From NCBI GenBank assembly GCA_020466095.1, contig CM035806.1, positions 40,041,198 through 40,105,197 on the forward strand: DNA of 64,000 nt. The letters are read 5' to 3'. The notes beneath the pieces are model-generated. The model was not told the DNA's origin, ran no database searches, and saw only the letters and a list, made by a program, of their open reading frames with translations. The DNA is from Chlorops oryzae (Eukaryota > Arthropoda > Insecta > Diptera > Chloropidae). Below are positions 23,291 through 34,662 of this stretch, in pieces. Position numbers and translations under genes: made by a program. Every line of letters starts with the position of its first letter. Positions within the stretch are counted from its first letter, which is position 1.

Positions 23291-24423
23291 CAGTGAAATT
23301 ATTGCATAATGTTTGGGGAAAAAAGTGTCTTGTTAAAAAAAATTTAATTTTATTAGAGCACCATTTCTTTTTCTACAGCAGCAAAACTCTCCGTGAACTC
23401 TACCGTTATTTGTTGTTGTTGTTGTTGTTGTTGTACTCTTTTTGGACATTCTTCATTTGGACTGAAATCGCTGTGGAAAGTCCGAGGAATCCTAGCCGGA
23501 TTTTGCTGGTTGCTCAAATCTGAAATCACTTTGTGGACATCAGTGCGAAAGTAAGGACATTATCTCGATCTACTTGATGGGGCTGTTTAAGGCTCGATGT
23601 CATGTGCAGAACAATTATAATGATCCATCATCTATCTGATTGATGACTAAATTCCACATGCAAGATAATCGCATTTATTACCTTCAGTAGCATCGAGAAA
23701 AACTCGGCTCAAAAAAATATTCCCATCATTTTGAGAGAATTCCATCGAGCCCATGATGTAATATCAGTCAAGCTATAATCTCTATTTTTTTTTGTTCAGT
23801 TTTTTCTTCTTATTTGTTGATTTTCATTTCGATTCCATTTGTCTAAGACAAAGTGTTTTCACACCACAGAAATAGTGAGTTCACAGCGAGGAGAGCACTG
23901 TTGTGGGTACACCTACCAACGTCTAAGAAATTATGAATGATGTTGAGCTAATCAAATTACGAGTACGGCATCAGCAGCCAGCTGCCGGGCATTTCAGTTG
24001 CATGACAAGCCATTTAGAGGCTTTTCGCTTTCTCTTGGATTTGATGTGCCTTCGGTTTCTTTTTCTTTATGTACATACATCTAACCATTAGTTGAACTTC
24101 GTCAAAAGAGACGTTAATAATTTTCAATGTGTCAACATGACAATTTATTTCGTAAAATCGTATTAGCTTTTCTTGAAATTCTTCTTCTTGATAAAATCAG
24201 GCACTCAACAATCAAAGCACATTTGAAATAAAAAAAAAAATAATAAAAAAAATCGATTATCCTTTTTCCATACAAAATAGACCATATTAATCGAAAAGGC
24301 TTTTTTATTCCATCCTAGAGATTAAAAAATGTTTTCGATATGGAAAATACCCATTCTAGACATAAAAAAAAAATCGGAATATTCCGAAGATATGAAAATA
24401 AAATACCATTTCGATTTGTAATA
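23291..24423. other. Intronic DNA without recognised genes
   Basis: A TTG microsatellite at 23408-23432 and AT-rich unique sequence. Nothing further was seen. Confidence 0.45.
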
Positions 24424-24941
24424 CAGTAGACTCTCGGAAATGTTAGGTCTCACAAAAGTTCAAACAGTGTACTTTCTCTTAAGCGGACACTTGCGGGACC
24501 AAAAATATGTCAGCTTAATAGAGGTGTCCGCTTAAGAGGAAACTATTCGAGAAGCAGGAACACTAGAGAATTCCCACAAAAAAACGTCCGTTTAAGGGGG
24601 GCTGTCCGCTTAAATGGAGTGTCCGCAAGGGGAGAGTAAACTGTAGTTGGGAAAAGTTAATCGAAATTTTGCTCTCATCGAAAACTTCAAAAAGATAATT
24701 TCTTTATGAACTTTTTTGAGCTTAGAGACTGTCCCTTAACTATGCACGTAAGGGAAATTTTGACCATATTTGAATGAGCTTGCAGCTAAATTTAACGGTT
24801 TTTTTCTTACGAAATAATGCTTTAATATCCATCCGTTTGTTTGATTTGAAATTTTTTTGTAAATTCTTAGAAAAATTTATTTTTTTAAGAAAAGCTAACG
24901 ACCCTCGGGACAAATCGATTAACTTTTCCCGGAGTCTACTG
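24424..24941. mobile_element. pogo-like MITE carrying a nested pogo-like MITE
   Basis: The outer element starts TA|CAGTAGACTCTCGG and ends CCGGAGTCTACTG|TA, a TA target duplication with CAGT termini as in pogo/Tigger-type elements. It contains another element at 24465-24643. A short stretch near 24728-24770 (TGTCCCTTAACTATGCACG) also resembles the MITE at 40818-40970. No coding capacity. Confidence 0.75.
24465..24643. mobile_element. Nested pogo-like MITE (AAGCGGACA family), copy 1
   Basis: 179 bp with inverted ends CAGTGTACTTTCTCTTAAGC and the complement of GGGGAGAGTAAACTG. GTCCGCTTAA motifs repeat inside. A related copy of the same length class is at 39792-39971. The left flank is AA instead of TA, while the right flank is TA. 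Confidence 0.75.
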
Positions 24942-25044
24942 TACTTAGTATTCAGATTTATGGCAACTATTCTGAAAATGTAAGGTAGACTCAATGTCCA
25001 AGCTAAGAATATTTTGAACAACATAGATACATATTTGCAATGAA

Positions 25045-25232
25045 CAGTGGAATCCCGATAACTCGAATGTCAAGGGAAATGCAAAGAAAGAAAAATTGAC
25101 TTAACGAGTTTTCGATTTAATAAGGACTTCGAGATATGTACATGATTGCAGCGGAAGAGAATGAAATTTTTTTCGACTGAGTGAGGAATTTGAATTCGAA
25201 TTGGCGAGGTTCGAGTTATTGAGATTCCACTG
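25045..25232. mobile_element. pogo/Tigger-like MITE
   Basis: 188 bp, starting CAGTGGAATCCCGATAACTC and ending GAGTTATTGAGATTCCACTG. The right flank is TA, the left is mutated. CAGTGG-A-CCCGATAACTCGAA termini are typical of pogo/Tigger-type elements. No open frame. Confidence 0.8.
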
Positions 25233-27100
25233 TATATTTGTCTAAAAATATATGTATACATATATGTATATATATTTTTTTTCTTTTAAAAATCCAAAAG
25301 CCAATATAAAATGGGGAAAGAAAAGAAGAAAAACAATAATAATAATGAAAGCGACTAGATTGAGGATATTTTGAAGCTCTTCACTAGCAGAAAACCACCA
25401 TGCATACCAAATGAGCACAAACTAATGGTGCTGCATTCGCCCATGTCCAGCGTAGGTACATACAAACCGATGAACACTTCCGTGATTGCACTTGTCGACC
25501 ATATACGGTGGTGCAGTAGAGCAGAGTACACGAGTCGACAACTAACTACCGATGATCGCCGACTACGCGCATGCGCGGCTAAGCCAATAAATCTGCGAAC
25601 AATTTGTTGCAATCAGAATTACAAATCCGCATCCGCAAAATTCAATTTAAGCCTCGGCTTATTTGGACGGTTTCCTCACACGGACACGCGGACACTGGCA
25701 CACACACACACACATACGCATGCGCAAGTACAAGCTGTGGCATGTCATGGCAGCCCTAAAGCGATGCAGTGCAGTGCAGTGCAGTGCAGTGCCGAGCAGA
25801 AAATAGTCGTTAGGAAATAGACTTGATTACCAAATAGCCGCACAACCACAAGCGGACAGTCACAGTTGCATTCGGCGTGCGGGTTGCATGCAACAGAAAT
25901 TAAACAACGTGGTCAGCTTAGGGGAATCGGCGAGCCGAACTTGGTAGCTTGGCGGCTCGACTGCTTTGGAAATTGGCGCACATTCATGGCATTTTTCTTT
26001 GCAATTTTTCCTATTTTTCTTTTCAAATTGTGTTGTTGATTTTGTTTTTTTATTTTTCCAATTCTCTTTAGGATTTTTTCTTGTGTTTGCTTGTATTTTT
26101 TTTTATATTTTTACTGCATGTTGCACATGCAGCCAGCTTTTGGTAACGCTTTCGAAGATATATTGCAATTCGTTGCATGAATTGTGGAGCGTATTCAGAA
26201 TTTAGTGCGCGGCATTCGTTCCATCAATTGCAGCGCTGGTTATAAGAATGGCGGCGAAGGCGGTTGCGCTGGTATTTTGCGGATATGGTATTTTTAGATT
26301 GATACTGAACATATTTATATATATTTATATATATATATATATGTATATATATCTACATAAGCGTGTATAGATGTATATATTATTATCCATTTTTAGCTAA
26401 GAATGCGAAAGGCTTATTTCATTTAGTTTTCTTTATCGTTACTGCAGCTTTTTTCCCCCTCCAGTTTTCGACTTTGCTCGATTGGCTGGCTCTGGCTCTG
26501 GCTGCCTGTCCATGTCCGGCAGTTAGTCTGGCTTGTGTTTTCACCTCACCTTGTATTGCATATAAATTTCAAATGAATTATTCACAATCTATTTTTATTT
26601 CTACATTGTTGATTTTATGTATGTATGTACATATGTGTAGCTAAAGTCGCGTGGAACTGCTGAGCGTCGATCGTCGTTTGTTCAGTCGAAGAATCCCGAA
26701 TGTCCTTGCGTTGTATGGCTTTGGAAATTTTTTCCTCCTTTATCATAATTTATTGCTGAATTAAATCTGAGCCTATTGCGACTGGTTTCACCATCGTCCC
26801 TTCAGGGATAAAGGTTCATGTTCAGGTTCAGACTTAGTGGTATCACCTTGTGATTTAGTAGATGTGTAGCTAGTTAGTAATTGTGGTGAAAAATAAGACT
26901 GAGACTGGCGTCATAGTTTTATGGAAACTTTTTAACTCGCTCAAGGAGCTATGACGCTCAACAAGTTCCTTCTTTTGGAGTTCAGGTAATATGGATTTTA
27001 TATGAGAAATCGACATGCCTATTAGAAAATTTTTACCTCTCATTTCACATGTTTTTGTTTACGTTCTTGCCACAGTTTGAGCTGAACAACCGAACAGGAA
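25233..27100. other. Intronic DNA, no gene supported
   Basis: Short tandem repeats include (CA)n near 25700, CAGTG x5 at 25769-25793 and (TA)n at 26310-26352. Less AT-rich segments at 25380-26000 could hold enhancers, but no site pattern is clear. Confidence 0.45.
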
Positions 27101-27134
27101 GCATATTGCGCAGTATATATACATATATAGTAAA

Positions 27135-27570
27135 AATATCGATATTTTATATTTCGATATTTCAAAACCATATCGACAAAATAGTATTTGAAAAAAAAAT
27201 ATCGATATATCGGCAGTACATACGCTGTAGGAGGCGCGTATAGCTAAGCTCTAGTGTTTTATTTGTTCCAACTCCACCAGTAAAAACAACCTCTTTTTAA
27301 TAAGAGACGCATGGAGATGGGATATGGACGCATTTTTCATTCTTCCCCGTACGTCTCTTGACAAAATAAAAATTTTTTCTATCCGAAAGTCTTGCTGTGT
27401 AAATCTCGTCTTAGTGATAAAAAGCATTGAGTTGGCAGCACTGGTTTTCTTATTGGCCAAAAAATATCTTATTTCGATACTGCCAAATCAGTATCGATAC
27501 ATCGAAATATCAAAAAATAAAGTATCGAGTACAAATATCGTTGCGATATTTCGATATTTCGATATTATCG
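27135..27570. promoter_or_regulatory. Cluster of CGATA/TATCGATA-like words, site 1
   Basis: Many ATCGATA, TATCGA and TTTCGATATT words lie in two bursts (27135-27210 and 27465-27570). In Drosophila, TATCGATA is the DREF site and clustered CGATA is bound by BEAF-32 at domain boundaries. Function here is inference. A decayed repeat is the alternative. Confidence 0.35.
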
Positions 27571-27909
27571 ACATTTTTTGGACAAGCCTATTGCGCAGGT
27601 CTGTTTTCTTCCCAGCAGTTATTTTTAACCGATTGTAATGCAAAAAGTAATTCAAAAGGCGTACTGTTTATGCAATACAGAATCGATTATTTTTAACACG
27701 GCGATGTTCTAGCGAATGTAATGCATGCCTATTTGCATTACCAGTTGTACGAAAAGTAATCGAAAATACTTGATTTTGTAATGCATTACTATTTGCATTC
27801 TCAAGTAATGCTATTTCATCGATGAAAAAATGCATTACTTTGGCAATGCACTTCCTAAATAACTGCTGGGTTGAAATCGATACAAAACCGACACCGAAAC
27901 AATTCTGTA

Positions 27910-29310
27910 TGCGAAAATGTATGTATATTGCGTTTGTGCGTACGTTTTTAAGGGCCAGCACCATTCGATATACAGGGTGTTCCATACTCGATGGAACAAA
28001 AAAAAGGAGGTGATAGGGGGAACCCATACAAGCAAAAAATTGTACGGAAAGTGGGCTCCATCTTGCACTCGTAAGGAGCTAGAGGCGCGCAAAGAACTCG
28101 ACTAAATTGGTGAGCATACTTTTAGGCGGATATGTAAAACTAAAACACTATTCAGAAAATTTTTAAATTTCTTAGATTTTTCTTTTTCTCATGCTTCCTA
28201 AAAGTGTGCTCAATAAAATTGATTAAAATAACTTTTCTGGGAGTCAAAAATAAAAAATAATTATTTTCAAACCTTAGTTTTGCATTGATTGTGAAACTTT
28301 TTTTTAGCAACCATGGTATCAAATTGAAGAGAAAAACTCAAAGTTTTTGAAAAGAGTCAAAAAAAGAGGCTCGATCGTATTTCTTTTGAATTGATTCACT
28401 TTAAAAGCCAAAATTACACTATTTTAGGCTTAGATGGTAGTACCAGAGAAAACGGAGTTGAATTATTTAAAATCGTGGTATGCAGAGTTAACGGAAAACC
28501 GCCAAGCTTTTCATATCATATGTGATTTTGAATTTACGGCCTGTAAGTGAGGAGCACCAGTGAAAAAACCAAAATATTGTTTTTTGCATGTAACTCCTCA
28601 GGAGTGCATTTGTGACCCCCCCCCCCCTGCCATACGATTTTTGGTCCGTCTGGACCCCCCCTATCACCCCCTTTTTTTTGTTCCATCGAGTATGGAACAC
28701 CCTGTAGAACATACAAAATATTTACGAATAGATATGATTAACGTTACCTACCAGAAGAATCGATTTGGTCAATTTCGGTCTGCCGTTTGCCTGTCCATCT
28801 GTCTGAACACAGTTTTCTTGCCGAAGGAATAAAACTTTTTCGATGGAATTCGGTATAAATTTTAGTGGAGACATGAGTAAGAAGTTGGCCTGATCAGACC
28901 ATTTTTAGGGGTACATTCAGTTCTGAGACTGCTATGAGAAACATAAAAGCTGCTCTTTAAACTTAATTTTTTCATATGTATGTATACCTACTATTTGAAT
29001 TTGGAAATTGGAGCTGAAATGTAAAAAGGCGGCCTCCAAATAAAATTAGAAAAATTGTCATGGAAGTAGGACGGTTTTCGAAAATTGTCGTCTCTTCGAG
29101 TCCAAATTCAAATGGAAATTCAATAGAATTTGGCGTATGGGATTATTATTGAATGCTTTCAAAAACCTCGTGAATACTTTGCCTTAGTTGGGGTGTTGTG
29201 GTGTTGGGTTCGGGCCGGATTCCCAAAATATTATTCAAACAAATATCACCATTCAATATTGTCTGCCCGGTATTGTATTGTCCGGCGCGCCTGGCTGTAA
29301 CACCGTCACT
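27910..29310 (+). mobile_element. Dispersed repeat family R1, long copy split by an insertion
   Basis: R1 sequence starts near 27910 (TTGCGTTTGTGCGTACG), is interrupted at CATTCGATA by the TIR element 27973-28704, resumes with ACATACAAAATATTTACG, and runs to GCGCGCCTGGCTGTAACACC near 29305. Blocks shared with other copies include TTTCTTGCCGAAGGAATAAA and ATCAGACCATTTTTAGGGGT, then CAAATATCACCATTCAATA. Confidence 0.75.
27973..28704 (+). mobile_element. Non-autonomous TIR element, CAGGGTGTTCC family, copy 1 (complete)
   Basis: 732 bp with inverted ends of about 45 bp (starting CAGGGTGTTCCATACTCGAT), bounded by TA on both sides. G tracts and C tracts lie just inside the termini. Interior sequence matches 14158-14862 in the opposite orientation. 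No coding frame of note, so it depends on another transposase. It sits inside an R1 repeat. Confidence 0.88.
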
Positions 29311-30396
29311 GATTTCATGCTGATTTTGACCCCCTGCATTTTATTGCGGTCTTTTCTAACGCCAGACCATGATACAAGAAAACAAGATAGCGCCACTTGA
29401 GAGAGGAAACGTCACAAACTCAAAATCGCGATTCGTTGTTGGTGTTTCCCATGTTAAACCGGCTTTTTACTTTTTTGAATAGCATGGGAAACAACAACAA
29501 TTTCTCGCTCAGTGACGTCACAAACTCAATTTTCGGCTCTCAAAGATAGCCTCAAAATAGCGGTACTGAAGTAGCGCTATCTTGTTTTCTTGTATCATGC
29601 GCCAGACTAACGCCTGGTTGCAGTACTGGTTGTATGGAAACCAAATCAATTGCTTTAACGGCTAATCATGAGGGGAAACTCCCAACACCTTTCTAAATTT
29701 AATCAAGTGAATCCAATTGCAACATATGCATGAATATGTGAGTGCAGAAAAAATCGCAAACAAAATTTCTTTTAAAAGAACAAATCGAAAATAGTTGAAC
29801 GAAAAATGTTCAATAAGAAGGACGGACGGGTAACACCTGCCAAATATTGACTGGTTCACATACATACATACATACCTCAACTGGCATTGTTCGAACGATT
29901 GGACTCCACGGAATATGAACATATGCGTACATATGTATGAATGAAATGCTTCGAATCAGATGGAAAGATGCACACATGCGCATCTACATATACCCATGCC
30001 AATATGTGAACGTTAAAAGCAACAGGTTGATAGGTACTTACATATGTATGTACGTCGAGGTAAACGACTGAAGTCGCTGCAAAGTACGCCCACTTTTTCA
30101 CTTCTTTGCGCTTGGTATTTACTGTGCTACATTTTTTTTTTAGAGATGTTGCAACCTTTCGGTTTTGTTTTTTGAGAAATTTTTTTTGGACGAACGTAAT
30201 GAGTGATTCGTACACAGTTAAGCTCTCGAAGGGAAATGTTAGATTCGCCACAAAAAAACAAAAACAAGAATTCAGTAAACACTTTACCGCAAGATATTTA
30301 TATTAAATCATGCAAGGCATGCTCCAAAATCGAATTCGAATAGAAAAATTCGAATTCTCTTAAATTTATGTATATTGAAATTTCATTGATTTCGAT
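29311..30396. other. Intronic DNA without recognised genes
   Basis: An imperfect inverted pair around AAGATAGCGCCACTTGAG (29382) and GTAGCGCTATCTTG (29571), with TTGTTTTCTTGTATCATG (29582) as the complement of CCATGATACAAGAAAACAAG (29367), marks a probable palindromic MITE at about 29365-29600. The rest is featureless. Confidence 0.5.
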
Positions 30397-30774
30397 GGCC
30401 TCTGTGCCGTAGTTGGCTGAGATGCCAACTTACGAAGCGAGATACTCTGGGCTCAACTCTCAGCTCAGGTCGTGAAAGTTTGTGTCGGTTTTTCTTTCTC
30501 TGGTTTTCTTTGTTTCCCTAGTATTCGTGGTATCACAACACGGGCCCATGTGAGCAGTGGCGTAGCGAGACATTTCGGCGCCCGGGGCGCATTGGGGCCA
30601 CAATGCAGGCACAATACACAAAATGCCGCCCTCTCCCCCTAGCCTAAATAAAAAGACATAAAAAAATTGAAATATGATTTGGCACCCGGGGCGGATGCCC
30701 CCTTACTACATACGTTACTGCACGTGAGACCGAAATGTATCACCCTTGGTGGCAGCCACACTATGCTAACCTAA
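30397..30774 (+). mobile_element. tRNA-derived SINE, copy 2, split by a MITE
   Basis: Same block order as the SINE at 4670-4876: an A-box-like TGCCGTAGTTGGCTGAGATG, a B-box-like GGGCTCAACTCTC, then GTGGTATCACAAC, GGGCCCATGTGAG and GGTGGCAGCCA. A 166-bp hAT-like MITE (30555-30720) interrupts it between ATGTGAG and ACC. Confidence 0.75.
30555..30720. mobile_element. hAT-like MITE inserted in the SINE
   Basis: 166 bp, starting CAGTGGCGTAGCGAG and ending TACGTTACTG, with inner GGCGCCCGGGGCGC and GGCACCCGGGGCGG. It is flanked by CATGTGAG and CACGTGAG, an 8-bp duplication with one mismatch. The empty-site structure is given by the SINE copy at 4670-4876, which is continuous at this point. Confidence 0.85.
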
Positions 30775-30788
30775 AATACATTGGTGTC

Positions 30789-31328
30789 CAGTGGCGTGTC
30801 CAGAGAAATACTGCTTTGATAGTGCTTATATTTTCCACAGTGGTATATTAGACAATAAAGACATTAACCCAAAAATTTATGGGGGGGGCTAGAGCGAAGT
30901 TTAGAGAGTTATGGACCTAAAAACCAATAAAATCCGAAAATTTCATAACGTCCGATTTTGATGAAAATTTATATATAGAATAAGTGAAAAAATTCTAAGA
31001 TATTTAAGCACTAAAATTTTTTCAAAAAAACTGGTCCTTTCTGGACCAGTTTGGAACTAGACCCTAACTAGACTAGTTGTAATCGGTTTCTTGAAAAAAT
31101 TTCGACGCCAAAATTCTTAGCATTTTTCGCTAATTCTATATATAAATTTTCATCCAAATCGGACGCCATAAATTTTTCGGATTTTATGCTTTTTGGTCCA
31201 TAACTCTTTAGACTTCTCTAGCCCCCCCCCCCCAAAATTTAATGGTAAATGTCTTATAATTGTTCTTAATATACCACTGTGGAAAATATAAGCACTATCA
31301 AAGCAGTATTTCTCTAGGCACGCCACTG
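30789..31328. mobile_element. Fold-back hAT-type MITE, copy 2
   Basis: 540 bp, the same family as 1795-2326. It is palindromic with CAGTGGCGTGTC ends and a perfect 8-bp target duplication TTGGTGTC (30781-30788 and 31329-31336). The central spacer is inverted relative to copy 1, as expected for a near-symmetric element inserted in either direction. Confidence 0.9.
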
Positions 31329-31336
31329 TTGGTGTC

Positions 31337-31635
31337 CAATATTTTTATTCGGATTCGATTTCTAAAGAATGCCTGTAAATATCGTTTAACTATCATCAAA
31401 AAGGATAAATGTTTCTGTTTTTTTTTTTATATAGGTTCGCATGCGATAAAGGATTAACATATAGAATGTTATGACCACGGCTTCCTTAAGTTCTGTCCAC
31501 ATATTCGGTGGTCCGAAGTTATGGCCTTAAACACCCTTCAAATGTTGGCTTTGCATCACCATCATCATCAGTAGTACATACATATTAAAGTGTTATAGTC
31601 ACAATACAATACGCGGCCCACATTCGTAAATGAAT

Positions 31636-31669
<34 letters not shown>

Positions 31670-32258
31670 CTCTCTCTCTACTGTAGAGTCGTAGAGAAAA
31701 CATTCTTTTGCAATCTAAACAGTCGTGGAGTACATAGTGGAGCTCTTCTTTAAATATCTCGACGTTAGCTCTATGTAGGGTTGTAGAATTTAATATACGG
31801 TCTTCAGTGTACACAAGAAAGGTAGATTCTCTACACTCTACACTGTTTTCTGTGCGTAAAAAAAAATCTATACTGCATTTGAGGCTTGAGAGTAGTTCTT
31901 GCAACGTAATGATTGCAATGATTCCGGACGAAACACACGTGCCACGTGTGCCTTCAGCACAAATTGTGGCGGGCATAAAAAAATAAAATAAGCAAATATT
32001 TCAAACGCTACGAAAATCTCCGAACTCAGCTTATTTCTCAGCAATAAAGCTCTATTTCGAAATATGAAATTTCGAAGTTAATAACAAAAAAAATGTACCT
32101 CTGGAATTCGCCGTTATGGCATCGAAATCAATTTCCGCGCACATAACGCACACCCAAAATGCAGCGACACGGCGCCAAGTGCTTGACGCTTTCTGCTAAT
32201 GATGAACACTCTGTGTGTTTGTTTGTTTGTTTGTGTGTTTGTTTTTTGTTTGTTTGTT

Positions 32259-32300
<42 letters not shown>

Positions 32301-33347
32301 CGATAGTCTGACGAAAACGAGCGCGCTAGGGGAGTTAACAGACTGGTTGTCTGCGAAAAACACTGACCCATGAAGCACCTGTGGAAAGATGCTACATCGC
32401 GTTTGATGGCGACAAAAAGCTAAAAATTACAGCCGCAAACTTAGACGACCACGGTCGGACTGGGCGAACCAGCTTTGCTGTCGCGTAATCGTGATGACTG
32501 GCCGCGAGATCGGACTGCGTCAAAATTGACGTGCTAATCTCTAAGTCGCGCGATGAGATTCAATCGTTTGAAGCCTACATTCGGCGGAGGAAACTGAAAG
32601 CGAAAGCGAAAGGAGTGCCACTTTCTATACTTAACATCATCAGCATCAAGCGAAGACAAACTGCAGAATGAATGCACATACATATGTACATACAAACATG
32701 CATGCAGACGAAAGTATTTGAAAAATTCCGAGTTCATGAGAGGCGGCCGATACATAGCAGCAGCGGCAACATTACCACCACCGCGACCAACTCGGCAATC
32801 ATTATTACTCATCATCACCAATCATTGTCATCATCATTGGTGTCCATAATGATTGGCCAGCAAGCGTCTGGCAGCAGTGCGGTGTCTCCATCATGAAGTT
32901 GGCTTCATTTTGTATCACTTGGCCAGGAGGTTATCGTTGAGATCTTGTGAAATCGGTTATGTGCAGCCAAGCCGATTCGAGTCGAGCCGAGCCGAGCCGA
33001 GTCAAGTCGAGTCTACAGTTGTGGTCGCAGTTGCAGCTGCTTTCGGTGACATGCGTTGAAAAATGTTGATTTTATGGTACAACATTCCGTTTATGGTGAT
33101 TAACAAAAGCTGCCGATGACGTTACATGAACGAACGCGCCTGTGCGATTGCTGTTGATATTGACTGGCGCCGTTGTACGATGGATTGGTGACGTTGCTGT
33201 TCATTGCAGTTGCAGTTGCTGCAGATATCCAAGAAATCGTAATACATAAATTCCAATTCGCTGAGAGACGAGCGTATGCAAAGCGTATGTATAAAGAAAT
33301 GTGTCACAACATTTATTTCTCATCGGGGTCGTTCAATAAGTATATGT
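31337..33347. other. Intronic DNA with microsatellites
   Basis: (CT)n at 31640-31679, (GTTT)n and (TG)n at 32215-32297. A less AT-rich segment at 32500-33060 contains a GAGCC/GAGTC short tandem run at 32975-33013. No coding exon is supported. Confidence 0.45.
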
Positions 33348-33915
33348 CTTTTTATACCCGACGAAATCTGCGACCAGGGTATGTTGCGTTTGTGCCTTCG
33401 TGTTTGACGGCCAGAAGCATTCGCGATAGACCATAAAAAATGTGTGGGTGTAAAAATGATCAACGTCACAAAAGAATCTATTTAGCCACGCCCCTCCGAC
33501 TGTGCGTCCGGCTGTCCAAATGTCTGTCCACAGGTTTCTTATCGAAGAAATGAAACTATTGGGATAAAATTCGGTATGTAGTTTAGCGGAGACATGAACA
33601 AGAAGGTAGGCTTAGTTGGACCATTTCTAGGGGTACCTACTTTCAGTGATAGAACGAGATATTTTGAAAGAATCTTTAATTTTTGCTTGTTCTTAAGCCG
33701 GTCTGTTGTTAACAAGAGATGGTAAAGTGGGCGTGGCAAAAGGAGAGATTGCATCGAAGTCGTAATTGGTCGGGTTCTTTTATTCTTATGAAAATCCCCT
33801 TGATAATTTGCCCTCAAAATATGCTGTTCAAATGTGTGTGTGCGTGTGTGTGTGTGTCTGTGTGTGTGTGTCCGGTATTGAACAATCGGGCTCTGCTGTG
33901 GGTTGTTCTTATATG
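33348..33915 (+). mobile_element. Dispersed repeat family R1, partial copy
   Basis: Starts TTTTTATACCCGACGAAATC and shares TTGCGTTTGTGC, CATTCGCGATAGACCAT, the GTCCGGCTGTCC region, TTTCTTATCGAAG and ACCATTTCTAGGGGTACC. It ends near TCCGGTATTGAACAATCGGGC. Confidence 0.7.
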
Positions 33916-34087
33916 AATGATTTTATATCAGCATAAAAATAAAATCCTTCAATCATAATTGTAACAAATTTTTTACTATTTTGTTTAACACTGAACTACA
34001 AAAAATATACCCGAAATCGAAATGGCCGCCATTTTTTCAACAAAAAAAAAAATGACAAAATTATTTTCGAGGGTCCGATCATAATGA

Positions 34088-34662
34088 CCCAGCGGGAAAT
34101 GTCCCGCGGACATCCCCAATGATGTCTTAGTGACTTCGGAGCCGGAATGCATGCTATTTCCGGTGACACTTTGTATGACATTTACACAGGAGCTGACAGG
34201 GACTTCAGCGGTGACATTATCACCGGAAGATTAGAAAATGTCACTGGTCATGCTAGGGGATGCGATGGCGAAAAAAGCATTTGAGAGCAGCACATGGCTC
34301 TTTTCTCTCTAAATGTCAATTTATAGAAACCAGTTTGATAACTCTCTTCTTTGCCCTCTCTTTGAATGTTTCGAAAATTTTTAAAAATTTATTTTTAACA
34401 ATTTTTGTTCGCCTCTGCCAGGGATCGAACCCGCGAACTTCGGATTCTGAGTCGAGCACTCATCATCTACGCCACTTCATGCTAACGCTGAACTGACGCT
34501 AAAAACCTATTTAAATTTCAATAGCCAATGAGAGTCAAGCACATGAACAGAATCCCTCCACGATGACATGTCCTCCAAGATGTCACACATGACAATGTCA
34601 CCTATATGTCATCGATGACATTACTGATGACATTGTCATGCAGGAGACAATTTCCCGCTGGG
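34088..34662. mobile_element. MITE with CCCAGCGGGAAA termini and a tRNA-like core
   Basis: About 575 bp. Inverted ends CCCAGCGGGAAATGTC and the complement of GACAATTTCCCGCTGGG. Sub-terminal TGTCATNNNTGACA words are abundant on both sides. The middle holds a tRNA-like sequence (next entry). The superfamily and target duplication are unclear. Confidence 0.7.
34408..34484 (-). ncRNA. tRNA-like sequence inside the 34.1-34.7 kb MITE
   Basis: On the minus strand, AGTGGCGTAGATGATGAGTGC resembles an A box and D arm. CTCAGAATCC could be an anticodon loop region. GCGGGTTCGATCCC is a consensus B box with a T-arm fold. T runs lie downstream. The two ends do not pair into an acceptor stem, so a functional tRNA is unlikely and a tRNA-derived module is the better reading. 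Confidence 0.5.

Noticed and set aside
25371..25820. 149-codon plus-strand frame
   Set aside because: Ends in CA and CAGTG repeats. No domain, no signal peptide and no neighbouring exon in phase.
31599..31976. 125-codon minus-strand frame
   Set aside because: Contains a Glu/Arg run from the CT microsatellite and no recognisable motif. It overlaps no supported exon.
34408..34484. Genuine tRNA gene (possible TCA anticodon) at 34.4 kb
   Set aside because: No acceptor stem and it lies inside a MITE. A tRNA-derived module is more likely.
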